Positions 35,457 to 48,200 are shown, counted from the stretch's first letter. The stretch is 64,000 bases of DNA from Odontesthes bonariensis (GCF_027942865.1 NC_134519.1:17121248-17185247); one strand, 5' to 3'. The notes: generated from the sequence alone by a model not told the origin. Made by a program: numbers and translations.

Positions 35457-38400
35457 ACTAAAATAATATTGATACTTTGAAATAAAGACAAAATCTCAAA
35501 TGTTAAAACTGAGGAATTAATTAGTTTGAAAAACATTTGCTCCTTTTAATTCAACAGCAGCATGATGTTTCAAAAAGGGCATGTTTGCAACTGTTGTTTT
35601 CAAATAAAAATCTTTCCCATGCCTGCTTGATATATGATTTCAGCTGCTCAATAATTTGAGACCTCATGTCATATATTCTTCTTAGATTAGATTAGATTTT
35701 CCTTTTCCCTGAATTGACAGGTCTGTTGTAATAAGTGCAGAATGTGGTTTGGCATTGTACTGCTGAAATAAGCAAGCACTTCCCTGAGGAAAGCATATAT
35801 AAATATATAAACATATATATATATATTTATATATATATATATATATACATTTATTTCCGAGTAACAGAGCTGCCTCAAGTTAACCTTAGCACATAAAAAA
35901 TCTCAAGCAGCTTTTTGTCTGTGTCTTCAGAAAAAGGCTGTTGTACTTTGCATTGATAAAATAATTAAATCTATGAAATAACTTTTCAGTTACAAGTGAT
36001 ACAGTGAGTAATAAGCTGTATTTTAAGTCATTTACACAAAGCCAATGAAAGCTCAAGAAAGCAATTATATTCCAATTTCTTGTTTGGGTTCTTTGCATCT
36101 TTCCACACAGTAGCTCAACTACCAAATTACTTGAAACACATTATTTGATCACTTATGTAAGTCCTGTGATTATTGCATAATTTGCGTATTCAGTATTCAA
36201 TTAATCTATTTAAGAGCATTTTCAGTGAGTCCAAAGATGTGTGCAAGATTGCGTATATCAATTACAAGGTGACTAGCAGGGGAGAGAAGAGGGTTTATCA
36301 TTAGCAGGGACTGTTGCTGGCCTCTGGTAGTTCCAATAATTACTTCACAAAGGGTGGTACTTGCCTTCCCACTGCTTTTCCCACACTGCACTGCAGGCTC
36401 AGAATTCCTCTCGGCCCCAGACCTGCAATCTCCTCGGTTTTAGACAGCAAATTACTGACAAGTTCCATTCTTCACAGCACTGTAATTGCTTTTTAGTGCT
36501 GGTTTTATTGAGGCAACCCTAACCCCCTCGTCCTTCCCTCAATAAAGACAAGTGAGGGAGGGGGCTCGAGGTTAATATAGATGACATTAGTCCCTAATTG
36601 GAAGGCCTCAAACTTCCAGAAAGTTTCATACACCTCTCGTCACTTTTCATGATGTCTTGCCATTTATTGGGTGCCTATAATGGTGCTGCTGGATCAGATT
36701 TATTTTCTAGTTACAAAAACATTAACACTTAAGGTTAATAAGTTAGACATTTCGTCTGAAGATGTATACAGCCTTTTTAAAAATACCTTTGAGTAATCCA
36801 GAGAAGTGATTTTACTCAGGCTCTTCACATCTCATACAAAGAGAGGCACTGAGCATTTTGGCTACTTCATGACTTAAATCACTTCGTGTTGTCTTTCCCA
36901 CCCCTGTGCATTACTCTCTCAATCTATTACTTTGTGGAAATAATTAGTCTCCATGTCAATACAAGCTCAAAGCAGAGAAAACATCTCATTATGGGACTTA
37001 AAGAGATCCGTAGCATTCCTGGCTCTGTCAAGCTGTTCTTCCTTTCTTCAAAATAGTTACTTTCCTTTCACTGAGAGGAAAAATTCTCAACGTTCCAAAG
37101 CCGGACAACCAAACTGTTGCCATTTGAAATGAAAAAAAGAGAAAGAATGGAAAACGGCTGAGGGATTAGAGGATCTGAACAGGATAAAGGGATAGGAGAT
37201 TCTTGGTGTGATCCAGTTTGGTTTGAAAGATTGGGAGTCTTAACAAGGATTTGAGACTTTAGAATGTATTGTGCCATTATTTCCATCCTGTGCAGATTCA
37301 GCTAAATTGTTTGCCATTTTATGGCTCTTACAAGCCTACATTCTGTTGCATCTTTGCCAGTGAACTCTGTGTTGAAAACTGCTTGTAGTTCTTAATCATC
37401 TCTTTAATGAGATGTCTAGATACTTGCTGTCAGTTGTATGTTGCCTTATTTGTTCTGGACCCAAAATGCATTTGGAAAATGCGACATGTTCAACCCACTC
37501 AACATGTTGCCTTCTTAGGTTCTGATAGCAAAGAATTCAAAGCACACAGGGTCACAAGGAATTGAGTCCAAGAAAAACGTCCATACTTTTATCTCACTCT
37601 CTCAAACGTGACAACATCCAGACTTGTCGGAGAAGTAAAACACCCAGAGGCTACAACCTGCAATTGACTCGGGCAGCAACCTAATTCGCCTGTGCCCTTG
37701 TGTGTCCATCTCCCAGTCAGTGTGAGCAGGTTAACACCTCTGACCCTGTCAAGAGTGTCAAATAGCTTGTCAGAGGTCTTCAGTAAAGTACAATGACAAG
37801 ACCTCTAATGCATTACCACATGAGTACCAGCCAGAAATGAGAGGCTGTATCTATCCAGCCTCGAGGCAGACAGGTGCGCCGTCGAACGAGACACTCACAT
37901 CAAACACACAGAAACACACACGAACCAAAGCAGTCTTTATCAAAACAACAACCACACTTATCGTGCATTTGTATAAGAACCTACAAGTGCAATAAATAAA
38001 TTGCTTTTGTAAAAGAATACATAGATAAATGTAGTGATAAATTAGGATGCATCTTTTGTCAGAAATTTTTGTTTTGTGATGATCCCAAAAGTTTGGTGTC
38101 CATAGCTAAAATATTCAAAATACACCCAGATTATATTTTTTGTTCACATAAGGATTGGAAGACTAACATGACTTTGACAGATCTGTTGTCAGGTGCAAAA
38201 AAAAAAAAAAAAACACTTCTTGAACAACCTTGGAAGCATGTTAGGGCTGTTACCACGAGGCCTCTCCAGAGGGCCCACAGGGTCACTTACATCAGCCTGT
38301 CAGTGTTTTCGATCCCAGAATGTTGGTAAAATAAGATGGGACATGGTTGCAAATTATTTAGCATCAAGAAAACAAGTGGAAAACCCTGACATCTAAATCC

Positions 38401-40677
38401 GGACATGGCTTATTTATGATGCTACATGTTTTAGCTTTAGCTTTCCAACCAGTCACCTAGCCCAAGGTGCAACAGGTTCACACTTAAATCTTTGAAGTCT
38501 TCTCCAATGGGATATAGTTGGATTAAAACAGGGAACAGGGGTGGGCCAATCCTTAAAAACTTGTATACACAGCAAACATGAATCAGCTTCAAACCAACCC
38601 ACTGAGGTAGACAAGAGAGACTTTCAAAGAAATACCTTTATCCTCACTATTGTTTCATCTTGAAATGGCTCGTCATCACAGCCCATGTGGATGCTTGATA
38701 CAAGTTTCAAAGGGAGAGCAGCATATGTTGCTTCAGATATTGCAATGAAAAAGCCCTTTTAGTTTATAAGCAGTGGTAAAATACCCTGTTTAATGTGGGG
38801 CATGAGAGTGTGCTGAGAACTTGAAGAAATGGACCATGGTAACATCACGTCCAACCAAGTCATCCTTCAGGAAATCCAGTTCCCTGGCATGGACATTATG
38901 TTACCCTTATACCTTGCCAGTATATCAACATCTCTAAAGCAGGCGATTCCCACTCTTAATACAGCACCCCTCCCATACCAGAGGGCCCCATGTTCATTCT
39001 GAGGAAGTACGTCTTTGAGGAGCTTGTCTCAACCATCTGTCACGGATATCCTAGAACATCTCACATCTCCCATCGACACTGTGGCTCCCACATATAGTGT
39101 GCAAGTTGTGATTCGATTCATAAAAGTGTCACAATTGACAATCTGTATTTATATTACATCATAGCACAAATGCTTCCTCAGACTGAAATCCAAAGATAAA
39201 AAAAAAAAATGAACAAATAAAAAAAATGTGTTAAAAAAGTTGCGTCAGGGAATAAAGAAATCTGTAATGTACTTGAAGGTTGTTGGTGAAATCTAAGGCT
39301 TCCAAGCTAAATCTTTCTTTGGATTTTATAATGTTAACTGTTATTCAGTTAGATTACCTCCTTAACTCTGCTTTCATATTCTGTGCTGTTCAAATAGAAA
39401 GCAATCTTCATGTCGTTATGCAGAAATTAAAATTACCGGACATACCCGGGGGCGGAGTGCAAAATGTTATGTAAATCCCCTTAACGACCTTTTCAGGGCA
39501 CTGACAATCGCCATACAAAAGTGACTGGCAGGCGACACTGGTGCACATTTATCCTTTTGCCCTGGCCTGTCTTTCTCTATAGCGCCCCCTACTGTGAGAG
39601 GCGTGGGGTAGGGTGCCCAGTGGCACTTGTTGCCAATGGAAGAAGCCAGCCTGGACCCTCTCATGGCAACGGTGCAGGTCGTTGTAATAATGTTTGGTTT
39701 GTTTTCTGCTTCACACCACCTTTGGGATTTGGCCCGCCCTATAATCCAGTACATGAGACGCAGAGGGAGGCATCCCATGCTTGTCCATCCGAGTTCCAGC
39801 CTTGCTTAGCCCGAACCAGCTCTTTTGTATAACTCACATAGTGGTCTATTGGTTGCCCCAGGACCATTTCATAATTTGCATCTATTATCACAAATATCAT
39901 GATTACTGAAAACCCCCAAACACAAACGCAAAATCTAAAGTTAGTTGTTAACATAATGTGAAGGTGCATGAAGCTGCAGACAGCACATTTCCAATGCATA
40001 AAACGTATGCATGGACACACACTCTTTCACGATGTTGATGTTTCACACACACATACACACATATACACACACATACACAGCAGCATTCCCAAGCCCCTTA
40101 CTGAGCGTTTTTATCCTTGCTAGGCCTTGTCTCAGAGGGGAGTCAGGCCCCTACTGAGACCTTACCCACTTCCTACTGCAAAGCCTGTTTTGCCCCTTGG
40201 CAGCCCCTTTCTATTCATATCAACAGACTCTAAGTTGTCAACCATAAATACACTTTGATTTGGCCGTACCTAACTCAGAAATGTTGATAATGCTTCATAC
40301 ATGTTTATGTAGCCCATATTTCCTTCTTTGAAGTGGAGCAAAAGCAACTTTTCTTCCAGGCAGGTGGCAGTTGTTTGACAGAGTTCTCTAGAGTGCTACT
40401 GTAGCTGTACCCCATGAGCTCATGACCCCCAGGTGGGCATAAGGGTTTTAGGGACACATTTGAAACGAATAAAGAAGGGATTCTTTAAAAAGAAAATGTA
40501 AACCAAGAAAGAAAAAAAAGAGTGTACATGTGCGCTTGCGTGTTTGTGTATGTGTGGGAGACATTTGTTAGGCGTGTACACCAGCGGTGCCATAAAAATT
40601 TGAGTTTGTGTGTTTGTGTGTGTGCTTATAGAAGGGGGTGTGGGATATATACACCTCCCTACTGTCCTATTTTTCAG
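35457..40677. other. intergenic DNA between wnt3a and arf1
   Basis: No gene supported. It includes a TA repeat near 35800-35846, a poly-A tract at 38199-38213 and a CA-rich simple repeat at about 40042-40079. The segment 36290-36620 is dense in TAATTA, CAATAA and ATTA motifs and could be a conserved element, untestable here. The overlapping frames at 39467-39832 lack domains. Confidence 0.35.
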
Positions 40678-40843
40678 TCGTCTGTCCAAAGATCACAACT
40701 GTCAGCATCTAGTGAGATATGAAGCCGAAAAGGAGGAAGATCAGGAGCCCCTCAAATGGATATTACCTCCGGGTTTGCCTGTGGAGTATGGTGGATTTAG
40801 CATTACCTCTGGGATCTATACAGAGCCGTCACCTCACTACATG
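40678..40843 (+). pseudogene. unidentified exon-like segment A
   Basis: A strong acceptor (CCTATTTTTCAG) is followed by 166 bases with one open frame (phase: one base, then codons) and then a donor ATG|GTATGT. The frame reads RLSKDHNCQHLVRYEAEKEE and continues through WILPPGLPVEYGGF to EPSPHYM. It is acidic/polar then proline- and glycine-rich, with no compositional bias that would suggest a repeat. I do not recognise the protein. It could be an exon of an unknown gene, a decayed gene fragment, or a chance frame. The call type reflects that no complete gene can be built around it. Confidence 0.3.
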
Positions 40844-41036
40844 GTATGTGTAAATGCATATTATGATAATGTCAACCAAATAAAGTCTGTCTTATTTACC
40901 AAAAATCCTCATGTAAATGGGACATCTGTCAAAACTCTTTGTTTTCAAGGTCATTTGGTTTTATTTCTGCTTTACATATTCAATTTGAACTCAAAAATGA
41001 TCATTCAGGTAGAAAAGAATCACAGTTCATTTGCAG

Positions 41037-41069
41037 ATACTCGAAGACGAAATTGTTTTTCACCTCAAG
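41037..41069 (+). pseudogene. unidentified exon-like segment B
   Basis: An acceptor (TTCATTTGCAG) and donor (CTCAAG|GTAGGA) bound 33 bases that continue the phase of the segment at 40678-40843 and read ILEDEIVFHLK. Alone it is too short to trust. Its value is that its phase matches the preceding candidate exon. Confidence 0.2.
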
Positions 41070-42214
41070 GTAGGAGAAGGATTTTCCTAGAATCAATCAG
41101 ATTAACTGAGGTGTAGAGTAGAAAAGTCACTGTTAGAGAATGTGAATTTGAGAGGTTTCATTAGTTTATGTTGCAACTCACCACCTGTTGGGCCCTGAGT
41201 CTGGCTTTTAAGTCTTTTTCTGACAAATTTTTATTGCTTATGTTGAACTTCTTGTCTCCTTAATCTGCCCTTTTAGAAAGGTCATTTTTGTGGGCTGACT
41301 TATAATATTTTCCACTGGAAATGACAGAACTGCGCTTAAAGCTCTTGCTCTCGGGTCTTTATGTTTTTGGTTAGCTTGTCTAAAATGCCATGATTTCTTT
41401 GTTCATAATGGTGCATCTGATGCCGTTAGAACCGCAGAGGAAAGTAACTCACATAAAAGCTCAACAGTGCAGATGCTTAACTTGAATTTGAAAGATTATA
41501 AATAAGGATGTATGTTCTTCAGATCAACACAAGGTTTGTACAGTGGGGCAAAATTATATACACAAATTGGACTAACCAGTAATTAACTAAATTCTACTTG
41601 CTGCAGGTTAAAACAGACCATAGTTATGTTTGTTCATTAACAGACACATGAACAACTTTAAGCTCTGATGTTGTGGACACTAACAATCCCAGCAACTATA
41701 CACAGAGTATGTATGCATTCTCCAAAGCGTAACTTTTTCTAGACCTAAGAATCCAATTTGGTCATCATATGAATCACATTTTCTTTAAATAATTTTGTCA
41801 GTCTTTTTATTGTACACTTAGAATTGGTTTAGTCGAGAACTTTCAGTAACTTAGTGAAATGTTTATGTGGAGACACAATTTGTTATCGAGTTGTTTACCA
41901 AACACGTTCAGCGTATGGTCGTGAGAAGGATATATACTTAAAGTGCAGACTCTTGGTTCCAATTTGACGGTTCCCAAATTCACATTTGACAAAGGGTCTA
42001 AGAAATATTATACTTATGCCACTTTTTCCGATTGAAATTAACCAACAAACCAAAAGTTACACTAAAACAATTGACTGAAAGCTCTGTCATGGACACGCTT
42101 GTGCTTTTTATTTGTTGTTACTTCATTTAAGCAAATAAAAGTAAAGCATCCACATTAGACAAAGTTAGGAAAAGTTGTGATGATCTTGAAAAAAAAAAAG
42201 TAAGTATCAAGATT
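41070..42214. other. intergenic DNA
   Basis: AT-rich, with no further exon-like segment that would continue the candidate at 40678-41069, and no clear repeat. Confidence 0.35.
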
Positions 42215-42905
42215 TATGAGGTTATGGGCACAAGCCGTGACCATGATCACTGATCCCTCAGATAGCACTGCTTCACAAACTGTCATTCATCAATGATTCA
42301 GTTTCAGCAAGAGATTACTGTGGGAAACTATTGTCAAGCACCACAATATGGAGTTACATTGAAAAATGCCACTTCAAACTAAAGCCTTATGTTAATCCTG
42401 TTATCAGGTGGCACTGGCTTCTCTAGGCTCTGTGGCATCTGGCATAGATGGTCACACAGTGGAAACATGCATTGTGGCCCCATTGTGGTTTGGAGTTGTA
42501 CCAAAGCTAATTTATACTTCTGTGATGGCAGCATTCATACAGAAAGATTCAAGGAGATTTTAGAGCAACAAATGCTGCCTTCAAGGCGAGTGCTTTGTCA
42601 GAGACAATACAAAGCCACATTTTACAAACATTACAAATTGATGGCAGAGGAAGAGGAGGGTTCTAGACCGACCTTCCATCAGTCCTGACCTGTCCACGAC
42701 AGAGAATGTGGCGGAGAAAAAAAAAAAGGATTATCCGTACTGTTGCACAACTCGTTTGCGTGAAGATGGGGACAATTTCACACCAGGAACCCCTCTCATT
42801 CTGTCTTCAATGTCAGAATATCAGCTCAGTGTTATAAATGGTGACATTAAAAAGGGGTTAAAGCTTTATCATCCCAAGCTTTTCGGAATGTGTTGCAGAA
42901 CTGAA
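42215..42905 (+). mobile_element. degenerate Tc1/mariner-like relic, copy B
   Basis: Shares with the 5600-7205 copy a block around TTGTCAAGCACCACAATATGGAG, the TTATACTTCTGTGATGGCAG block, AACAAATGCTGCCTTCAAGG and GGGGTTAAAGCTTTA. It ends at CATCCCAAGCTTTTCGGAATG, recalling the family terminus. The C-terminal part of the transposase is recognisable but frameshifted. Unlike copy A it has no SINE at the GACAAT site (near 42601-42608). Confidence 0.65.
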
Positions 42906-44804
42906 ATACCTCAACATAGAGTATATCAACAAAATAAATGAAGTTGACAAGACAAAACATGAAAAATCTTGGGCTCATGCCGTCTGAAATTAAATAGAAA
43001 TCAAAGTGAATGCAGAAAAAAAAGAGTTTGTTACTGTTTTTTATTTATCTATTTTAATTTTCCATGCATTCAAACTTTTCCTGACTTGGGGTTGCAAAAA
43101 GTCCAGAGGTGGCTGCCAGCATGGCATTTGATTTTGGAGGCTGTTGCTCTGAACCAATGCTAGTGAAACAGACCACTATTCATAGGCTACAAAAACAAAA
43201 ATCCATCAAAGAGTAGAAACATCAGAGGTAGTGGGATCAACAGTCTGCAAAAAGCAGCTTTATGAATTCTTAAGTGTATTGTGATATACTGTGCAGTCAG
43301 ACTCAGCCGAAAGTTGATTGTTCAGTGTTTCACAGCAAAGGCGTACAAAACATGACACGCTGCAAAAGCCCCCGGCAGCTTTTGAAAGTAAAGAACTTTA
43401 ATATTCTGCAATGGCATAGTCAGTCACCTGATCTCAGGTCAATTAAAAGGCATTTCACCGATGAAGACAAAACACAAGGCAGGAAGACCAACAAAAAAAG
43501 TGAGTAAAACAAATCTTGGGTAATGCCCATGTGTTCTAGGCAGATATTGCTTACACAATATTTCTCTACAAAGTGTTAAAAATACACAGTTTGTCACATA
43601 TCACATGTATGTATCGCTCCCAAACCCTTCCACCAGTTTGGATGGGAATATCCTCAAATTACAGCTGAGTCAACACTTTTAAGTTCATATTCCTTATACA
43701 GCCAGAAACTGATGTGTTTTTGTGAACAGCTAAAAATTCAAACCGTTCCAAATATTTCTTCACTTTATCTTTAACTTTTCACTTAACTATATCGGACAAA
43801 AGAATGGGTTTTCTATTTTAACCTTGACAGCCAACCAAACTGACACATCAGGATTTGTGTCTTAAAGACAATGCAGCCTTTGATTCATGAGAAATGCTCT
43901 GTTTTTGGGATGGTCACTCTGCAGTTCATAATTTACCTTTACAAAATATACCCTGCCTACCTGATTGTTTCAACAAAGTGCTCTGGATGGAGGCTATATC
44001 ACTAAAGCATTTTTGTTTTTAATTGCAACAGATGGCATTATAAGCCTTCACTGTGTGGCTCCTCAGCCTTCTTCCCTCCTGCTGCCCCCTCTGCTGGGGT
44101 TAGCAGGCATAGTTGACCCTGCTTAAAATTCAACTGTTCTAACAATAACATGATGGAACTTTTTCTCAATGACCTATTCATGAATGAAAAGAACGTGGTG
44201 GTTACAAACCTTGGAAACAAATACCATCGCTGCTTACAATGATAGTCTACAGATTATTGGGTTGTAAAAGTTAGGCAAGTATGAAAATCATTATAACCCC
44301 ACGTTTTAAATGGGAATAGAAACATCATCAGAACAATGGGACATGATGCCTCACTCATTCTTTTAACAACAAGCTGTGGGTGTTTTAGAACTGACGAGGC
44401 CCATTTGCATAGTTTTGAAAGAAAGAAACAACCTACCATTCTTATTGTGTGTAAGAGTCACCTTTGTTGGATTTTTATTTCATGATGCACCCAATAGCTT
44501 CACCAGGTGGCAGGTCTAGACTGTAGGCAGACCAGTTTATCAGCCAGACTCAGGTATCACAGAGCCTTTTTTGTAATATGTGCACTAGCCTAATCTGAAA
44601 CAGTTACCATTGTCTGGATGGTATAAGCATAAGCACAAGGCATAAGTTATTGGGAATTAATGTTGCCTTCGAAGGCTGTGATCATAGCTAAACAAGTTTA
44701 GACACATGCTAAATGCACTAATACCGAACACCATTACACAAACCAACTTTTGAACAATGTGCTTATAAGAAGCAGAGAATTCAAACTATCTTAGGAGGGG
44801 GCAG
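42906..44804. other. intergenic DNA
   Basis: No gene or clear repeat recognised in about 1.9 kb; AT-rich with short frames only. Confidence 0.35.
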
Positions 44805-45385
44805 CAGCCATGATTTCCAAAAGGATTTAGAATTTAAACCTATCAGACCATGGGGCAATTTTCCACTTTGCTTCATTTTTTTTTTTTTAACTGTTGTCTT
44901 AAATTAGTTTGTGATACATCATTGAATTGCTAATTGAATTGTATGAAAAACAGTAGTTTTTACAAGTGTTCCTGAGTCCATGCAATGATTGCCACAACAG
45001 ATATCTGTTTTTATTGAAGGGCTGTCGGAAAGCCTGGAGATCATTGTCCGTTGGGAACAGATAATTGTCTTGATTGTAATTTTATATTGAAGAATGCCGT
45101 TCTTAAACTGTTGAGCTACAGTATTTATTTGCCCACAATCTTCCAAGAATGGTGAACCCCTTTTAATTTGTACCCCTAGAAGACTAGAAGCCTGTGAGAT
45201 GCTGCTTTTATAGCCAACCATTTTACTGACCTTTGGTTGACTTTTACCGTAATTATCTATCAAACATTCAACCAGTCTTTCTCTTCTTTTGTCCAAACTT
45301 TTATTGTTACATTGCATCAAATTCAAAACAAGCACAGTTTTAACTAAAAATTAAGGTTTTACACATTGCCCCAACGTTTTGGGGA
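44805..45385 (-). mobile_element. degenerate Tc1/mariner-like relic, copy C
   Basis: On the minus strand it starts near the terminus (plus-strand CCCCAACGTTTTGGGG near 45369-45384). It then encodes a decayed transposase N-terminal half; the frame at 44919-45335 contains RGSPFLEDCGQI and QQFKN, as in the HTH end of this family. It ends at a block around ATGGGGCAATTTTCCACTTTG. The frame is not a functional gene. Confidence 0.6.
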
Positions 45386-45437
45386 ATCAGGTAGAGTTCA
45401 GGATGTATAACTTAAGTATATGATGTATCACCTAAGG

Positions 45438-45652
45438 CAGTGTTTCCCAACCCTGGTCCTCAAGGCACACTGCCCTGCATGTTTTCCATGTTTCCGTGCT
45501 CCAGCACACCTGATTCAAATAATTGGGTCAGGTCTTAAAGCTCTCCAGAATGCTGAGGACGACCCATTCATTTGAATCAGGTGTGCTGGAGCAGGGAAAC
45601 ATGGAAAACATGCAGGGCAGTGTGCCTTGAGGACCAGGGTTGGGAAACACTG
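45438..45652. mobile_element. hAT-type MITE with 83-bp terminal inverted repeats
   Basis: The left arm 45438-45520 (starts CAGTGTTTCCCAACCCTGG) and the right arm 45570-45652 are reverse complements with one mismatch, around a 49-base centre. Flanks ACCTAAGG (45430-45437) and ATCTAAGG (45653-45660) form an 8-bp target duplication with one difference, as expected for hAT elements. No transposase. The transcript would fold into a long hairpin. Confidence 0.85.
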
Positions 45653-45660
45653 ATCTAAGG

Positions 45661-46029
45661 ACACATGTTGTAAAAATCAAAGCTTTAAACACTGTGATAT
45701 GTGACTTGCGTTTTGTCTTTTTAAAATCATCTTCAGAATTTTGATTTACATGGTTTCGGCATTTGTATAAATAAGAAAACACATATGAAATGCTGCAAAG
45801 ATGTCATCATTCCTGTCGTCGTTTTCATCATATCTCACTAGGCTGCATATATTGTAGCCACATTAAGAGTTTTCTTAATTATCAACTGCCACATTTAAAT
45901 CAATTTAGTGTATGCACAAGTTATGGATGATAAAGGCTGCAACTGTTGATAAAGACGTTAAAAAACGTACATACATTTCCAACAACAGTTAATAACACCA
46001 TTAAGCTTTACATTTTTGATCAAAAAATG
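45661..46029. other. intergenic DNA upstream of arf1
   Basis: AT-rich, nothing recognised. Confidence 0.35.
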
Positions 46030-46345
46030 CATGTAATTCTCCACTACGCCACAGGGGACGACTCCTCCCAATCTGATGTTCACGGAAGTTCTGCTGGAAC
46101 CTCTGACGTGTCAAATTGTCGCCATTTTCCTGTGAGGAAGGAAACGCCTTAAGGGAAAGAAACACACCAGGCGAGTATGTGGAGAAACTTTATATGTAAA
46201 TGTGGCTATGTTTATTTTTTGGGGAGGGTTTTTCCATGCTGTACGCAAAGCTATGTCTTTACAGGTGAAGGAGCTTTTTTTTCCCTGCGTGACTGCGGTT
46301 ACAAAGACAGGAAGTAATGGGACTTGTAGCTAAGAGCTAGCAGGG
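46030..46345 (+). promoter_or_regulatory. arf1: probable arf1 promoter and first non-coding exon
   Basis: A local rise in CpG and housekeeping-type motifs: CTCTGACGTG (CRE-like), GTCGCCATTTTCC (YY1-like) near 46120, and ACAGGAAGT with GGGACTTGTAGC (ETS- and ZNF143-like) at 46308-46331. A donor-like CAG|GTGAAG is at 46264/46265 and another possible donor at about 46174. ARF1 genes have an untranslated first exon, and the coding exon here starts after an acceptor at 48969. Exact exon limits cannot be fixed from sequence alone. Confidence 0.4.
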
Positions 46346-47756
46346 AGCTGACCTATCAGTATAGGCGAAGCTATCCTTTCCTTGGTATTTCGCTACTTTC
46401 TTCCTCGTTTCCCCTTACCGTTGTGTTTAGTTGGCTTAAAAAAAAAAATCTTGAAAAATGCGTCATGTGGCAATACACTGAAACGTTAAAGCTCTGAACT
46501 ACTCGCACTATCATTAGCATTGCAACACAGCAAGCAAACATCGGTGTTTGTTTACGTGGATAGGCAACTTTTAGCTCTGCACCTGAGAAACTAAGTGTCA
46601 AGGTACTCCAGTAGCCACCTTGCGTTTGCAAATGCGAAATCATTGACCCAAATGTGCTGCCTACCCTTGTATGCTACACTTAATGGTACAGTTATATCGT
46701 TAAAGGTTAAGCAGCTTCACTGACAACACTGCAGCTTTGTCTGCCTTCAATTTTTGTGCACTAGCTACACGGGAAAAAAAGGCTTATGTAGGCCAATCCA
46801 AAACTGCAATTAGCTCGATTAACCAACTCTGCTTATAAGATAATATTGTGTTTTCCACGTGATTCTAATAGAAAATATCACCACCATCCCGTCATCAATA
46901 ATATTATTTAGCCTATCTGGAGCTAGAAGGTAAAGATGAAGAAATTACACATTCTCAATATCCTCTTAGTTCTGTCTGAGCTGTCTCTCTATTACTATTG
47001 CAAGGTTTAAAAAGTTATTCAAGACTTGTTGCCTATCATGTTTAACCCAAGTTAAAGTCTGACCGTTCTTGGATTTTGGGGGCCTTAATGAAATGCTGGG
47101 ATCATTGTTAAATTGACAGTAATGTAATTCAGGTAGGAACTTAACATTAAGACACTTCTCGATTCTGGATGGTCATCTACTCGACTAAAAAGTTTAATTT
47201 GCTTCACGTGCTGCAGATAACGTTGTGAGGATATGACATGCTCTTTTACCTTTTACTAAACCTAATGACTTCTTCTGTTGTGGGTTTGAAAATAGAAATA
47301 TTCAAAGCAGCGTGTATTGGCGGACATATGTGAGATTTGCTGTGCAAATCAAGAAAATCGAGCGATATATCAAGCTGTTTTGTACAAGAAAGATAAAATG
47401 TATCAATGTGACCATTGAGGATATGTTACTTTGCAAAATTGAGCTGGTATACATTTCATTTCCATCTGCCATGGTTGTTGAAGTGGGAGGGAAACAAGCC
47501 CAACAAAAGGTGTTTTTAGTGCACGTTTTGGGAGATTTTGTTAGTTCCTTCGGAGGAAAAGCATCTTTTGGACTAAGAAAAGAAAAGTAGGTGGTTCTTA
47601 AACACCAGCTGACAAACATCTTGGTCCTGAGGAAGAGCAAAGGCTTTGGCACGTTTGACATGAACCTTTTCAGTTGTTTGTTGGAGGCAAACCTTACATC
47701 ACAGACATAGTCATCTCTGAGATGATGATTGCAGCCACAAATATCCAGCCTGCTTC

Positions 47757-48200
47757 TTTTAAAGCGGCACTATGCAACTATTTCATGGTCATAAAATTGC
47801 TTGGCAATCATCAGATAGCTTGGCTGACCCGTTCTGATGAAAACGGTGACATTTCCATCTCCATCTGGTGGCCCTAGCCCGAAACAACGCTTGCAACTTT
47901 GCCTGTGGCGCCGCGTGCTTTGTTTACCTCTGGAAGTCTCGCGACACACGAGAGCCGAGAACTACTGCTTCACAGCAGGTCTAAAGGGCTCTGAGCCGAG
48001 CCAGGGAGCCTGATAAGACACACCTCTCTCCATTAGCTGTCGACGGCTAAATTGAATGTGGTTAGCTTCTAGAGTAGTAATATATAATATGGCTAGACTG
48101 TCGCCTTATTTTCTACGGAGCTCCCCCTACAGCTTTGGGGTGTGTATTGCATGGTAAACAAACCCCGTATTACTGAAAGTTGCATAGTGCCGCTTTAAAA
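47757..48200. mobile_element. TTAA-flanked inverted-repeat element (MITE), 444 bp
   Basis: The ends 47757-47779 and 48178-48200 are perfect 23-bp inverted repeats (TTTTAAAGCGGCACTATGCA and three more bases). TTAA lies at 47759-47762 and 48195-48198, compatible with a TTAA target duplication. No coding frame inside. The ends share their pattern with the element at 3832-4439, and both carry CTACGGAG internally. Confidence 0.75.

Noticed and set aside
39467..39832. Overlapping 103-codon frames on both strands
   Set aside because: Symmetric overlapping frames in a GC-richer patch; neither resembles a known protein. It may be an old repeat, but I could not assign it.
44919..45335. 138-codon minus-strand frame as a gene
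   Set aside because: It is the decayed N-terminal half of a Tc1-like transposase.
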